Positions 44,490-53,836 of a stretch of 64,000 nucleotides of DNA are shown here, piece after piece. The DNA lies in NCBI GenBank assembly GCA_947167965.1, contig CAMVJW010000002.1, positions 110,968 through 174,967 of the forward strand. Reading direction: 5' to 3'. How positions within the stretch are numbered: the first letter of the stretch is position 1; each line of letters starts with the position of its first letter. The notes below the pieces were generated by a model. It was not told the DNA's origin. It ran no database searches and saw only the letters and a program-made list of their open reading frames with translations. Origin of the DNA: an uncultured Clostridia bacterium (GTDB lineage Bacteria; Bacillota; Clostridia; TANB77; CAG-508). Made by a program: the position numbers and the translations under genes.

Positions 44490-46136
44490 TTATCCTTCTA
44501 TTATTGAAATTATATTATGTTCTAATTCTTTAATTTTTTCTCTTATTCTGTACATATCCTCATCTTTTAATTCTTTATTGTATACATCATCTTTTACAGC
44601 TTGTTTCATGTCATCTATTTCAGATTGTAATATTTTTAATTTATGCAATATTTCTGATCTAATTGTTTTTGGCTTATTTGGTTTGATAGTAGTTAATAAG
44701 TTTGGCACTTCACTTAATTCAAATGTTTCACCATAATTTGGAATTGTAACAGAGATTTTTGCATCTTCTTCAATTTTATGTTTTAATTCATTTTCTGATT
44801 GCTCTTCCCCATGGACTAGAAATATATGCTTAGGTTTTTGTTGATTAAATGAATATATAAAATTCATTAATCCCTCTTGATCTGCATGTCCAGAATAACC
44901 TTCTATATATTCAATTCTGGCATTAACTGCTATTTCCTCTCCAAATATTTTTACTCTTTTTGCCCCATTAACTATACTATATCCTAATGTTCCAGGAGCT
45001 TGATATCCAACAAATAAAATTGTATTTTTCGGATCCCATAAATTATGTTTTAAGTGATGTTTTATCCTACCAACATCACACATTCCACTTGCTGAAATAA
45101 TAATGGAAGGAGTAAAACTCTCATTTAATGATTTTGATTCATCAGATGTTACCGTAAAATGTAATCCTGGAAATTCCAATGGGTTATCTCCATCTTTTAT
45201 TTTCTTTTTTGTCTCTTCATCAAATAAATTCATATTTTCTTTAAATACTTCTGTCGCTGATATTGCTAACGGGCTATCTACAAAAACAGGTGCATTCATC
45301 AAAGTTTTGTACTCTCTTAAGAATTCCGGATCTTCTCTTGTTTCTTTTATTTTATTTAATTCATATAAAATCTCTTGTGTTCTTCCTACTGCAAAAGAAG
45401 GTATTATAACATTTCCACCACGATCTAAGGTTTCTGAAACTATTCTTAAAAAAGTTTCTGCTTTTTCATCACTATTGATATGCAATCTATTTCCATATGT
45501 TGATTCCATAACTAGATAATCTGCTGAAGAAATCATTGTAGGTTCTGCTAATAATGGAATATTGTTATTTCCAATATCTCCTGAAAAAACTATTTTTTCC
45601 TCTTTTTCATTTTCTTTTATCCATACTTCAATAATGCTAGATCCAAGCATATGGCCTGCATCATTAAACCTTACATGAATCTCAGGTGTAATTTCTATTA
45701 ATCTATCATAATCTATAGGATAAAATACTTCTAAAGATCTTACAGCATCTTCTGCTGTATACATTGGTGGTAATTCTTTTTCTCCCTTTCTTTTTCTTTT
45801 TTTATTTTTCCACTCGTTTTCCATTTCTTGAATATGTCCACTATCTGGTAACATTAAACTACATAAGTCACAAGTCGCTTTATGTGCATAAATTGGATTT
45901 CTATACCCTTCATTATATAATTTAGGTATTCTCCCAGAGTGATCTATATGTGCGTGTGTTAATAACATAAAGTCTATCTGGCTGACATCAAAATCAAATG
46001 GTGCCTCATTTTCATACTCTTCTTCTGCCTGTCCTTGATACATTCCACAATCAACTAAAAACTTTTTCCCTGCTGCTTCAACTAAAAAATTTGATCCTGT
46101 TACTGTATTTGTAGCACCTAAAAAAGTAATTTTCAT
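44490..46136 (-). CDS. Beta-CASP metallo-beta-lactamase RNase
   Basis: 548 residues. RNA-processing nuclease of the CPSF73-like type. Zinc motif LTHAHIDHSGRIPKL (HxHxDH), FNDAGHMLGSSII, MESTYGNR and FSGDIGNN, the beta-CASP part with PSFAVGRTQEILYEL, VDSPLAISATEVF, ISASGMCDVGRIKHHLKHNL, and RIEYIEGYSGHADQEGLMNF with the last His. The C-terminal about 90 residues are helical and extra. Distinct from the RNase J at 53837. Lies in a run with the GH15 gene and the unknown 514-residue gene. Confidence 0.92.
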   Translation of the reverse strand: MKITFLGATNTVTGSNFLVEAAGKKFLVDCGMYQGQAEEEYENEAPFDFDVSQIDFMLLTHAHIDHSGRIPKLYNEGYRNPIYAHKATCDLCSLMLPDSGHIQEMENEWKNKKRKRKGEKELPPMYTAEDAVRSLEVFYPIDYDRLIEITPEIHVRFNDAGHMLGSSIIEVWIKENEKEEKIVFSGDIGNNNIPLLAEPTMISSADYLVMESTYGNRLHINSDEKAETFLRIVSETLDRGGNVIIPSFAVGRTQEILYELNKIKETREDPEFLREYKTLMNAPVFVDSPLAISATEVFKENMNLFDEETKKKIKDGDNPLEFPGLHFTVTSDESKSLNESFTPSIIISASGMCDVGRIKHHLKHNLWDPKNTILFVGYQAPGTLGYSIVNGAKRVKIFGEEIAVNARIEYIEGYSGHADQEGLMNFIYSFNQQKPKHIFLVHGEEQSENELKHKIEEDAKISVTIPNYGETFELSEVPNLLTTIKPNKPKTIRSEILHKLKILQSEIDDMKQAVKDDVYNKELKDEDMYRIREKIKELEHNIISIIEG

Positions 46137-46147
46137 TAGTTTTCTCC

Positions 46148-47692
46148 TTAATTAATTAATTTTTTAATTTTTTCTAACTTTATTTTTAAATCTTCTTTTT
46201 TAAGATCAGCTAATTCTATTTTTTCTTCTTGTGTTTTTTCATCATATATAAATAGAATTAATCCTTCTTTCCCTTTTTCTTTAGAAACTTTAATATTTAT
46301 ATCTTCAAATCGTATTATCCTAGATAATAAAATTTTCTTTATTATATTTAAATTATTTTCTTCTCCTTTAAAGATTTCTAATATTATTCTATTATTTAAT
46401 AATTTTTTAGATATTTCTTTAAATATTTCTTCAATTTTTTCTTTTAATTCTTTTATGTCATATGTATTTTTCTTGCTAGTAATTGGTAAAAAACAATAAT
46501 ATCTAATTTTATATAATAAATCTATTATTTTATCTTTATCCTTAACATTTTGGATATCTATTTCAATACATTTTAAAATTAGTTTTTGGAATAAAACTAT
46601 ATCTTTTCCATATTGTTTTTTTAGCAATTCTTTTTCTGGAAGTTCTAAATATTTAATGTTTTGCTCAAGTATTTGTTTTCTTTTTAAGAATTTGCTCGGA
46701 TTAACTAAATTATTTAATTCCATTAATTCTAAAACTAGATTATTCTTTTCTTTTTCTAATTCGTTTTTAAACTCGTTAATATCTATATTATCTTGAATAG
46801 CATTTTGCTTAATTCTATTATTATATTCTTCTAAAACTTTATTGTCATTTGCTATAACTTTATTAATTCTGATTATTTCATCATCTTTTATTTTTTTTAT
46901 ACTATATATATTTGCTATATATTCTGAACTTCTTCCCATTCGTTCTAGTTCATTTTTAGTTTTTATATAGCTTTCTTTAAATTCTTCATATATCTTATCA
47001 CTTGATTCTGTTTTTATCATTATAATCAGCCTTAACAATTTATCAATAATATCATCTGCTAGTTCTTTTCCATATTTTTTTGTAAGAATACTAAAACACA
47101 AATTTAAATAATCTGTTGTTTCAGGATCATTTACCCAATTATATGTAAATTCATTTCCTAGAAGATATATCATGTTTTGGAAAATCAAATTACATCTTAT
47201 ATCTTCAATGTCTTTTACAATTTGGTTCCAACTAAAACCATTAAAATCTCTTAAAGGCTCAACTGTATTTATATTGTTTCCAATATTCATTACATCTGAA
47301 AAAACCTTGTCTAAGTTTTTATCTTCTAAATTAATTATTATTGATTTATTTTGTATTTTAGCAATAGAATATAGTATTTTATTATCTATTTGTCTACATT
47401 TTATTGTTTTATTTTTTTTATCGACTTTGTCTTTAGAAGATTTTGTTGTTTCAATAAATTCTAAGCTATTTATATTATTATCAATAATATTGGTTAGTTT
47501 TTCTATATACTCTTTTTTATCAAAAGTATCTCTTTTTACAGTTTGATAATCATTGTATCCATTTTCTATTTTGTAAAAAATATTTAATAAACAATTCTTA
47601 ACTTCTTCAGAGAAATCTTTTTTTTGTAATACTTCCTCAAGATTATTATTGTAATCTTCTTTTACAAATTTACTAAAAATCTTATCTTTCAA
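46148..47692 (-). CDS. Unknown 514-residue helical protein
   Basis: No family I can name. Almost all alpha-helical and very rich in Lys, Ile, Asn and Glu. A conserved-looking core lies at about 150-260 (LRDFNGFSWNQIVKDIEDIR, CNLIFQNMIYLLGNEFTYNW, LCFSILTKKYGKELADDIID). A coiled coil spans about 290-350, and the C-terminus is a small alpha/beta piece. No signal, membrane segment or metal motif. 11 nt before the beta-CASP RNase and 44 nt after ftsK, so probably co-transcribed with both. Confidence 0.75.
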   Translation of the reverse strand: MKDKIFSKFVKEDYNNNLEEVLQKKDFSEEVKNCLLNIFYKIENGYNDYQTVKRDTFDKKEYIEKLTNIIDNNINSLEFIETTKSSKDKVDKKNKTIKCRQIDNKILYSIAKIQNKSIIINLEDKNLDKVFSDVMNIGNNINTVEPLRDFNGFSWNQIVKDIEDIRCNLIFQNMIYLLGNEFTYNWVNDPETTDYLNLCFSILTKKYGKELADDIIDKLLRLIIMIKTESSDKIYEEFKESYIKTKNELERMGRSSEYIANIYSIKKIKDDEIIRINKVIANDNKVLEEYNNRIKQNAIQDNIDINEFKNELEKEKNNLVLELMELNNLVNPSKFLKRKQILEQNIKYLELPEKELLKKQYGKDIVLFQKLILKCIEIDIQNVKDKDKIIDLLYKIRYYCFLPITSKKNTYDIKELKEKIEEIFKEISKKLLNNRIILEIFKGEENNLNIIKKILLSRIIRFEDINIKVSKEKGKEGLILFIYDEKTQEEKIELADLKKEDLKIKLEKIKKLIN

Positions 47693-47736
47693 ACTTTTTC
47701 CCCTTCTTTTTTATTTGGGACAGTCCTTTTGTATTT

Positions 47737-50193
47737 TTATTCTTCAACTTTTGTTCCCATTTTCATTTCAGCTAATTTTTCTAATGTCCATAATACTTCT
47801 CTTGGTTTGCTTCCTTGATAACCTGAGATTACTCCTCTTTCTTCCATTTGATCTATTATTCTTCCTGCCCTAGCATATCCTACTTTAAATCTTCTTTGAA
47901 TAAATGATGTAGAAGCTTGCCCAGTTTCTACAACAGTATCTATAGCTTCTTCTAAAAATGGATCTTTGTCATCATCTGCAGCTTGATCTGCTGATAAATT
48001 TTTAACTTGGTCTTCTTTTGTTCCATTTTCTATTCTATCCAATATATCTGCACTATATACCGCTGTACCATTTGATTTAATAAAATCAACAATTTGCTCA
48101 ACTTCTTCATCTGATACAAATGCACCTTGAACTCTTGTAGGTTTAGCAGCTCCAGCTGGAAAATATAGCATATCTCCTTTACCAAGTAGTTTTTCTGCTC
48201 CAACTTGATCTAATATTGTTCTTGAATCTACTTGTGATGAAACAGCAAATGCAATTCTTGAAGGAACATTTGCTTTAATTAAACCAGTAATTACATCTAC
48301 AGATGGTCTTTGTGTTGCTATAACCAAATGCATACCTGCAGCCCTTGCCTTTTGTGCTAAACGACAAATAGATTCTTCAACTTCTTTTGCAGCAACCATC
48401 ATTAAGTCTGCTAACTCGTCAATTATTACTACAATTTGTGGTAATTGTCCAAGTCCTTCATTACTTAATGCTTTATTATATCCTGATAAATCTCTTACAC
48501 CTTTTTCAGCAAATAAATTATATCTATTATCCATTTCTTGAACAGCCCAAGCTAAAGCTCCTGCTGCTTTTTTAGGATCTGTTACAACCGGAATTAATAA
48601 ATGTGGAATTCCATTATATACAGAAAGTTCAACCACTTTTGGATCAACCATTACAAGTTTTACTTCACTTGGTTTTGCATTATATACAATACTTGTAATT
48701 ATTGTATTTATACAAACCGATTTACCTGAACCAGTAGAACCTGCTATTAAAACATGTGGCATTTTTGCGATATTTGCAATTACTGGACTTCCTGCTACAT
48801 CTTTTCCAAGTGCAACACTTAATTTTGATTTATTATTCTTAAAATCATCACTTTCTATTATATCTCGAAGTCCTACCATTTCTTTTTCTTTATTTGGCAC
48901 TTCTATTCCAACTGCTTGTTTTCCTGGGATAGGAGCTTCTATTCTAATTGTTTCAGCTGCTAAATTTAGTGCGATATCATCAGCTAAATTTGCAATTTTA
49001 CTAACTCTTACTCCCTCTGCAGGCTTAAGCTCATATCTTGTAATTGCTGGACCTACAGTAACATTTTCTACCTTTGCTGATACTCCAAAACTATATAATG
49101 TTTTTTGAAGTTTTGCCGCAGTATTTTTTAAAGTTTGTGTTCCACCTTTTAATGATGCTTTTTCAACCTCTGCAAGTATTTCTACAGGTGGAAATACATA
49201 ATTATCTTCTTCTACAGCCATTGTATGTTCTAATTGTAAAACTTGTTTTGTTTTATCCTGTTTTTCCTCTTCTTCTTGAACAAATAATTCACTATTTGCA
49301 TCATGCTGAGAATTAGAATCTGACATTATACTACTTGCCATTTGTGTTACGCTTGGATTCTTAGTTTCTTTCTTTAATAGATTCATTAAGCCTTTTTTAT
49401 TTTCTTTATGCTCTTCTTCAACTTCCCTACCATTTAAATTAATCTTTATTTGTTCAGCTTCATTTTTTAATTCATTTCCATTTACCAATTCTTTACCTAA
49501 TAGTTTTTCTTCTTCTAGTTTTTGTTTTCTTCTTGCTTTTATTTCTTCCATATGTGAAGCCATATATTCTTCTTTTTCTCTTTTTCGTTCTTCTTTTTCT
49601 AATTTTCTTTCTTCTTTATTTTGAATAGCTTCATCTATTTTATTTCCAAAGAATTCAGCAACATCTATATCACATACAAAGGCAAATAACATTAAAGAAA
49701 TTCCAACACATAATACAATTGCTCCAACATTTCCTAACATTTTTACTAAAAACACAGCAGCTAAAGTTCCAATTGCCCCTCCACCTTTATTTATAGTACC
49801 TAATGCATAAGCATTTTTTAATATTTGAGATATTTCTCCTGATATTCTAATATTATTTTTTGAAATCTCATATACGCTCAAAATTATGGCAATACAAATT
49901 AATAAAATTGCATATTGTACTAGTTTTTTGGTAACATAATCTTCTTCGTCCTTAGCTGCCATTTTTATAGCTATAGCAAAAGAACCAATAGGCAAAACAT
50001 ATCTTAATATTCCTATTAAACCACCAAAAACTTCGTTAAGTTTTTGGCCTACTATTCCAGAATTAGAGTAAAGAACTATTGCTAATATAATACTAAATAT
50101 AATAGTTCCAATTATACTTAAATTTACTTTTTGACTTTTTTTAGATTTATTCTTTTGTTTATTAGTATTGTATTTTCTTCTTCTTTGAGCCAT
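47737..50193 (-). CDS. ftsK: DNA translocase FtsK/SpoIIIE
   Basis: 818 residues. Pumps DNA through the septum. N-terminal membrane domain (about four helices, 25-175), a charged linker (180-330), then the alpha/beta motor with Walker A GSTGSGKSVCINT, Walker B VVIIDELADLMMVAAKEVEE, and a C-terminal winged-helix gamma domain (SFIQRRFKVGYARAGRIIDQ). Whether it serves division, sporulation or both cannot be told. Starts an apparent run through the 514-residue gene, RNase, GH15 and uppP. Confidence 0.96.
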   Translation of the reverse strand: MAQRRRKYNTNKQKNKSKKSQKVNLSIIGTIIFSIILAIVLYSNSGIVGQKLNEVFGGLIGILRYVLPIGSFAIAIKMAAKDEEDYVTKKLVQYAILLICIAIILSVYEISKNNIRISGEISQILKNAYALGTINKGGGAIGTLAAVFLVKMLGNVGAIVLCVGISLMLFAFVCDIDVAEFFGNKIDEAIQNKEERKLEKEERKREKEEYMASHMEEIKARRKQKLEEEKLLGKELVNGNELKNEAEQIKINLNGREVEEEHKENKKGLMNLLKKETKNPSVTQMASSIMSDSNSQHDANSELFVQEEEEKQDKTKQVLQLEHTMAVEEDNYVFPPVEILAEVEKASLKGGTQTLKNTAAKLQKTLYSFGVSAKVENVTVGPAITRYELKPAEGVRVSKIANLADDIALNLAAETIRIEAPIPGKQAVGIEVPNKEKEMVGLRDIIESDDFKNNKSKLSVALGKDVAGSPVIANIAKMPHVLIAGSTGSGKSVCINTIITSIVYNAKPSEVKLVMVDPKVVELSVYNGIPHLLIPVVTDPKKAAGALAWAVQEMDNRYNLFAEKGVRDLSGYNKALSNEGLGQLPQIVVIIDELADLMMVAAKEVEESICRLAQKARAAGMHLVIATQRPSVDVITGLIKANVPSRIAFAVSSQVDSRTILDQVGAEKLLGKGDMLYFPAGAAKPTRVQGAFVSDEEVEQIVDFIKSNGTAVYSADILDRIENGTKEDQVKNLSADQAADDDKDPFLEEAIDTVVETGQASTSFIQRRFKVGYARAGRIIDQMEERGVISGYQGSKPREVLWTLEKLAEMKMGTKVEE

Positions 50194-50248
50194 TTGTATT
50201 AACCTTTCCTTTCCATTTTTACAAATATAATTCTATCAAAACATAAAA

Positions 50249-50274
50249 AAAATAGCAACTAATTTTGCTATTTT
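50249..50274 (-). terminator. Terminator after the coiled-coil gene
   Basis: AAAATAGC pairs with GCTATTTT, loop about 10 nt, followed by TTTT on the minus strand (eight T in total). It ends the rsmD/coiled-coil unit before ftsK. Confidence 0.85.
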
Positions 50275-50284
50275 TGTATTATTT

Positions 50285-50788
50285 TTATTTTAATTCTTTT
50301 CTGCTATTTTGTAATGTTTTAAGAATGTCTTCCATAGATATATGCATAAGATTTAATGCATCTGCCATATTCTTTTCTAACTTTTGTGTAGTTTCTGCTA
50401 TTAGTTTTTCTGTTTCTTGAAGTAAATTGTCAGCATATTCTTTTGTTCCATTTGTAATTTCTCTAGACATTTCATTAGCAGTTTCAATAATTTCATTTTT
50501 TTGGTCATAAGCTTTTCTAGTTATTTCATGCTCATCTATCATAGATATAATTCTACTTTCAGCTTCTTTAACAACATCTTCTGCTTCTTTTTGTGCTTCA
50601 AGTAAAATTCTTTGTCTTTCTTCTTTAATCCATTTTGCTTGTTTAAGCTCATCAGGCATTTTAATCCTAATATCTTCAATTATTTTATTAATCTCTTCTT
50701 TATTTACAATTGCTTTATCAGTAAAAGGAACTTTTTTACTTTTTTCTATTATGTCTTCCAAAGTTTCTAATAATGTAAATATTTCCAT
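50285..50788 (-). CDS. Coiled-coil protein downstream of rsmD
   Basis: 167 residues, one long coiled coil from about 45 to 150 (ERQRILLEAQKEAEDVVKEA, RKAYDQKNEIIETANEMSRE). It resembles clostridial proteins annotated as ATPase or F-type subunit-b-like, but no ATP site is visible. N-terminal phrase LLETLEDIIEKSKKVPFTDK is typical of that group; a DivIVA-like scaffold is possible. Overlaps nothing but lies 4 nt after rsmD. Confidence 0.75.
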   Translation of the reverse strand: MEIFTLLETLEDIIEKSKKVPFTDKAIVNKEEINKIIEDIRIKMPDELKQAKWIKEERQRILLEAQKEAEDVVKEAESRIISMIDEHEITRKAYDQKNEIIETANEMSREITNGTKEYADNLLQETEKLIAETTQKLEKNMADALNLMHISMEDILKTLQNSRKELK

Positions 50789-50792
50789 TATA

Positions 50793-51362
50793 TTATTCTT
50801 CCTTTCCGGTAATTTTCTTCAAGAATATTATATTTGCACGTCCATATTTTCTATTATCTACAATTTTTATTTCACTTATTTTTTCGATATGACCAATTAT
50901 TCTATTTAAATCGTCAGTCTCAACTATAATAATTGCATCGTCATTAAGTAACTCTTGCCTTATAATTTCTTTAATAGATGTTATAATATAGTCTGTTTTG
51001 TATGGTGGATCTAAATAAATAAAATCAAATTTTTCATTATTGATTTTTCTAATCATATTTAAATAATCCAAATTAAAAAGTTTTACTTTTTCTTCTAAAT
51101 GTGTTTTGGCTATATTTTTTTCGATAATTATAACAGCATCTTTTGAATTATCACACAAATAAACTTTTTTAGCACCTCTACTTGCAAATTCTAAACCTAT
51201 TGCTCCGCTTCCAGAAAATAAATCTAAAACAACTGAATCACAAATATCATTTTTTATAATATTAAAAAGTGATTCTTTAACTCTATCAAGTGTTGGTCTT
51301 GTGTTTTCTCCATCTAAAGTAAATAGTTTTGTACCTCTAGCAGTTCCACTTATTATTCTCAT
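50793..51362 (-). CDS. rsmD: 16S rRNA (guanine-966-N2) methyltransferase
   Basis: 189 residues. MRIISGTARGTKLFTLDGEN, TRPTLDRVKESLFNII, VLDLFSGSGAIGLEFASRGA (SAM site) and the catalytic FIYLDPPYKT are diagnostic. The coaD gene usually following is absent. Own promoter 51418-51445. Confidence 0.96.
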   Translation of the reverse strand: MRIISGTARGTKLFTLDGENTRPTLDRVKESLFNIIKNDICDSVVLDLFSGSGAIGLEFASRGAKKVYLCDNSKDAVIIIEKNIAKTHLEEKVKLFNLDYLNMIRKINNEKFDFIYLDPPYKTDYIITSIKEIIRQELLNDDAIIIVETDDLNRIIGHIEKISEIKIVDNRKYGRANIIFLKKITGKEE

Positions 51363-51417
51363 AATTTACTCCAACTTAAATTCAAAAAGAAAAATACTTA
51401 TAGATTTTCATATTAAT

Positions 51418-51445
51418 ATTTTATATAATTTTTTCTTAAAGTCAA
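51418..51445 (-). promoter_or_regulatory. Sigma-A promoter of rsmD
   Basis: Minus strand: TTGACT, 16 nt, TAAAAT, about 55 nt before the ATG. Confidence 0.7.
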
Positions 51446-51489
51446 TAATATTAACAGAAATGTAATATAAGATTAATATTTATGTAACA

Positions 51490-53142
51490 TTATTCATTAA
51501 TTGCTTTTTCAAATCTTTTTATTATATTTTCCTTACCAAGTACATTCATAATCTCAAACATATCTGGAGTATTAGTTCTTCCAGTTAATGCAACTCTTAA
51601 AACTGTGCTTACATCTCCGACATGTGCTTTATACATTTCAGGATTTGACTTGAATTCCTTAACTTCTTTTGCATATCCAAGTTCACCTGCAAGCTCTTTT
51701 ATTTTATCAAACCATGTTTGTTTATCATCATTTTCATCATAATATTTTTCAATATATAATTTTAATACTTTTTCAACATCTTCTTTGTTTGAAATAACTT
51801 GATATGGGTATTCTTGCTTTGTATTCATAAATTTATCATTATACATGTATATAATGTTTTCTTTTACATCACTCCATTTAGCTATATCTTTACGAGGCTT
51901 TACATTTCCTCTTTCAATTCCTAATACTTTTAATGAGTATTCTTTATCAGATAACATTTCTACTAGTTCATCATCATATATTTTAGCCCATTTCATACTT
52001 TCATCATATACTTCTTGAGCTGTATATCTTGAAATAACTATTTTTGAAACATCATTTAATTTAACCATATCAAATAATGCTCCACTTACACTCATCTTGT
52101 TTAATTGGAAGTCAAAATCATTAATATCTGCATCTTTGTTTTGTCTTCTCCAATTTTCAAATGTTGAATTTGCAATATTTAGTAAATATTCTTTAAGAGC
52201 TAAACTTGGCATTCCTATTTCTTTATAGAAAGAAACTGCAGCTTCTGGATCTTTTCTTTTGCTTATTTTACGTTTATTACCATTATCATTTTTTAATAGT
52301 GATGGTGTATGAGCATATTTAGGTGCTTTAAAACCTGCTTCTTGAAATAGTTGCAAATGAAGTGGAACAGAAGATAGCCATTCATCTCCACGTACTACAA
52401 TAGTTGTCCCCATTAAATGATCATCTACTAAATGTGCAAAATGATATGTTGGTAATCCATCTGATTTTATGATAACTTCATCTATATCATTTTCTGGAAA
52501 TTCTACATTTCCTTTTATTATATCTTTATGTTTTATTTTTCTATCTTCTCTTCCTGGAGATTTAAATCTAACTATATATGGTTCTCCTGATTTTATTTTT
52601 TCCGCCATTTCTTCTAATGAAAGATTCCTATATTTTGCCCATACTCCATAATAGCCTGTTCTTACTTTTGCAGCTCTTTGTTTTTCTCTCATTTCTTCTA
52701 ATTCTTCAGGTGTTGCAAAACAAGGATATGCCTTACCTTGTTCTATCATATATTTTGCATAAGATTGATAAATATCTTTCCTTAAAGATTGTCTATATGG
52801 TCCATATTCTCCTATAAATTCTGTCTCATTAATCATTCCTTCATCAACTTCAATATCAAAATCTTTTAAAGACTCTATTATTTGAGTTATTCCACCTTCA
52901 ATTTCTCTTTTTTGATCAGTATCTTCTATTCTTACATAGAAAACTCCTTTTGATTGTAATGCAACTTTTTTATCTATTATTGCTTGAAATATAGTACCAA
53001 TATGTACATTTCCTGTTGGACTTGGCGCAACTCTTAATACTTGTGCCCCTTCTGGTAAATTTCTTTTCGGATATTTTTCTTCATAATATGAAATTTCCTT
53101 TGCATCTGGAAATATTAAATCTGCTAATTCTTTATAATTCAT
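51490..53142 (-). CDS. gltX: Glutamyl-tRNA synthetase
   Basis: 550 residues, about 60 longer than the common form because of an N-terminal extension of about 35 residues (MNYKELADLIFPDAKEISYY) and a long anticodon domain. LRVAPSPTGNVHIGTIFQAI contains the HIGH-type motif, NKRKISKRKDPEA the KMSKS-type motif (here KISKR), and RGDEWLSSVPLHLQL is class-typical. Extended N-terminus type enzymes occur in Clostridia. Last gene of the RNase J-fic-gltX run. Confidence 0.95.
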   Translation of the reverse strand: MNYKELADLIFPDAKEISYYEEKYPKRNLPEGAQVLRVAPSPTGNVHIGTIFQAIIDKKVALQSKGVFYVRIEDTDQKREIEGGITQIIESLKDFDIEVDEGMINETEFIGEYGPYRQSLRKDIYQSYAKYMIEQGKAYPCFATPEELEEMREKQRAAKVRTGYYGVWAKYRNLSLEEMAEKIKSGEPYIVRFKSPGREDRKIKHKDIIKGNVEFPENDIDEVIIKSDGLPTYHFAHLVDDHLMGTTIVVRGDEWLSSVPLHLQLFQEAGFKAPKYAHTPSLLKNDNGNKRKISKRKDPEAAVSFYKEIGMPSLALKEYLLNIANSTFENWRRQNKDADINDFDFQLNKMSVSGALFDMVKLNDVSKIVISRYTAQEVYDESMKWAKIYDDELVEMLSDKEYSLKVLGIERGNVKPRKDIAKWSDVKENIIYMYNDKFMNTKQEYPYQVISNKEDVEKVLKLYIEKYYDENDDKQTWFDKIKELAGELGYAKEVKEFKSNPEMYKAHVGDVSTVLRVALTGRTNTPDMFEIMNVLGKENIIKRFEKAINE

Positions 53143-53160
53143 TTATCAATCTCTCCCTTT

Positions 53161-53829
53161 TTATATTTTATTACTATCAAATGTAATTCCATCTATGCAA
53201 TTATTATAAATAAATTGCATTATTTCATTCTTATTATCATTGTTATAGTAATCAGACAATAAAATATTAAATTCTTCTAATTTATTGTCTGGCACTTTTA
53301 TAATACCATTTCCATTTTGTATCATTATTTTGTTAGCAACTATAGTACTTGTTCTTTTATTTCCATCCCAAAATAGTTGTGATTTTATTCCATAAAGCAT
53401 ATATTCAATAGCTCTTTGAGTAGTATTTTCAATTTTTAGAATATTATATAATTTATTTTCTACATCTGATTTATTAGGAATTTCTGGAATATAATCTGTT
53501 CCAGTAATTTCACCTCTTCCTTTTCTTAATACTCCCCACTCTATACTTTCACGTCTTGCAACAAGTTCATTAATTTTGCATATAAATTCTATATTTAATT
53601 CTTTATCAATATTGTTTATAACATATTGCCATGCATCACGTAAATTTAAAATAACTTGTATTTCATCTATTTTTAAATTTGGAACATTTACTCCTTCCAA
53701 TATCGTTTTGGTTTGTGAAAATGTAATATTAAGTCCCTCCATACGTGCATTAGAATAAATATTATCAACTATGTTTCTTTTTGCTAAAAAGATATTTTCT
53801 TCTTTTGTTAAATTATATTTATTTTCCAT
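53161..53829 (-). CDS. Fic-domain protein with an altered core motif
   Basis: 222 residues. Fic proteins usually transfer AMP to a target hydroxyl using HPFxDGNxR. Here the motif reads SQLFWDGNKRTS: the phosphate-binding DGN-KR is kept, but the position of the catalytic His is Gln. VEGLNITFSQTKTILEGV-like N-terminal phrase (ARMEGLNITFSQTKTI) resembles an inhibitory S/T-x-x-x-E-G-like helix (here NARMEGLN). It may bind but not transfer nucleotide, or use other chemistry such as known atypical Fic kinases or phosphotransferases. Lies 8 nt after RNase J and 19 nt before gltX, so co-expressed with both. Confidence 0.8.
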   Translation of the reverse strand: MENKYNLTKEENIFLAKRNIVDNIYSNARMEGLNITFSQTKTILEGVNVPNLKIDEIQVILNLRDAWQYVINNIDKELNIEFICKINELVARRESIEWGVLRKGRGEITGTDYIPEIPNKSDVENKLYNILKIENTTQRAIEYMLYGIKSQLFWDGNKRTSTIVANKIMIQNGNGIIKVPDNKLEEFNILLSDYYNNDNKNEIMQFIYNNCIDGITFDSNKI

Positions 53830-53836
53830 TAATATT

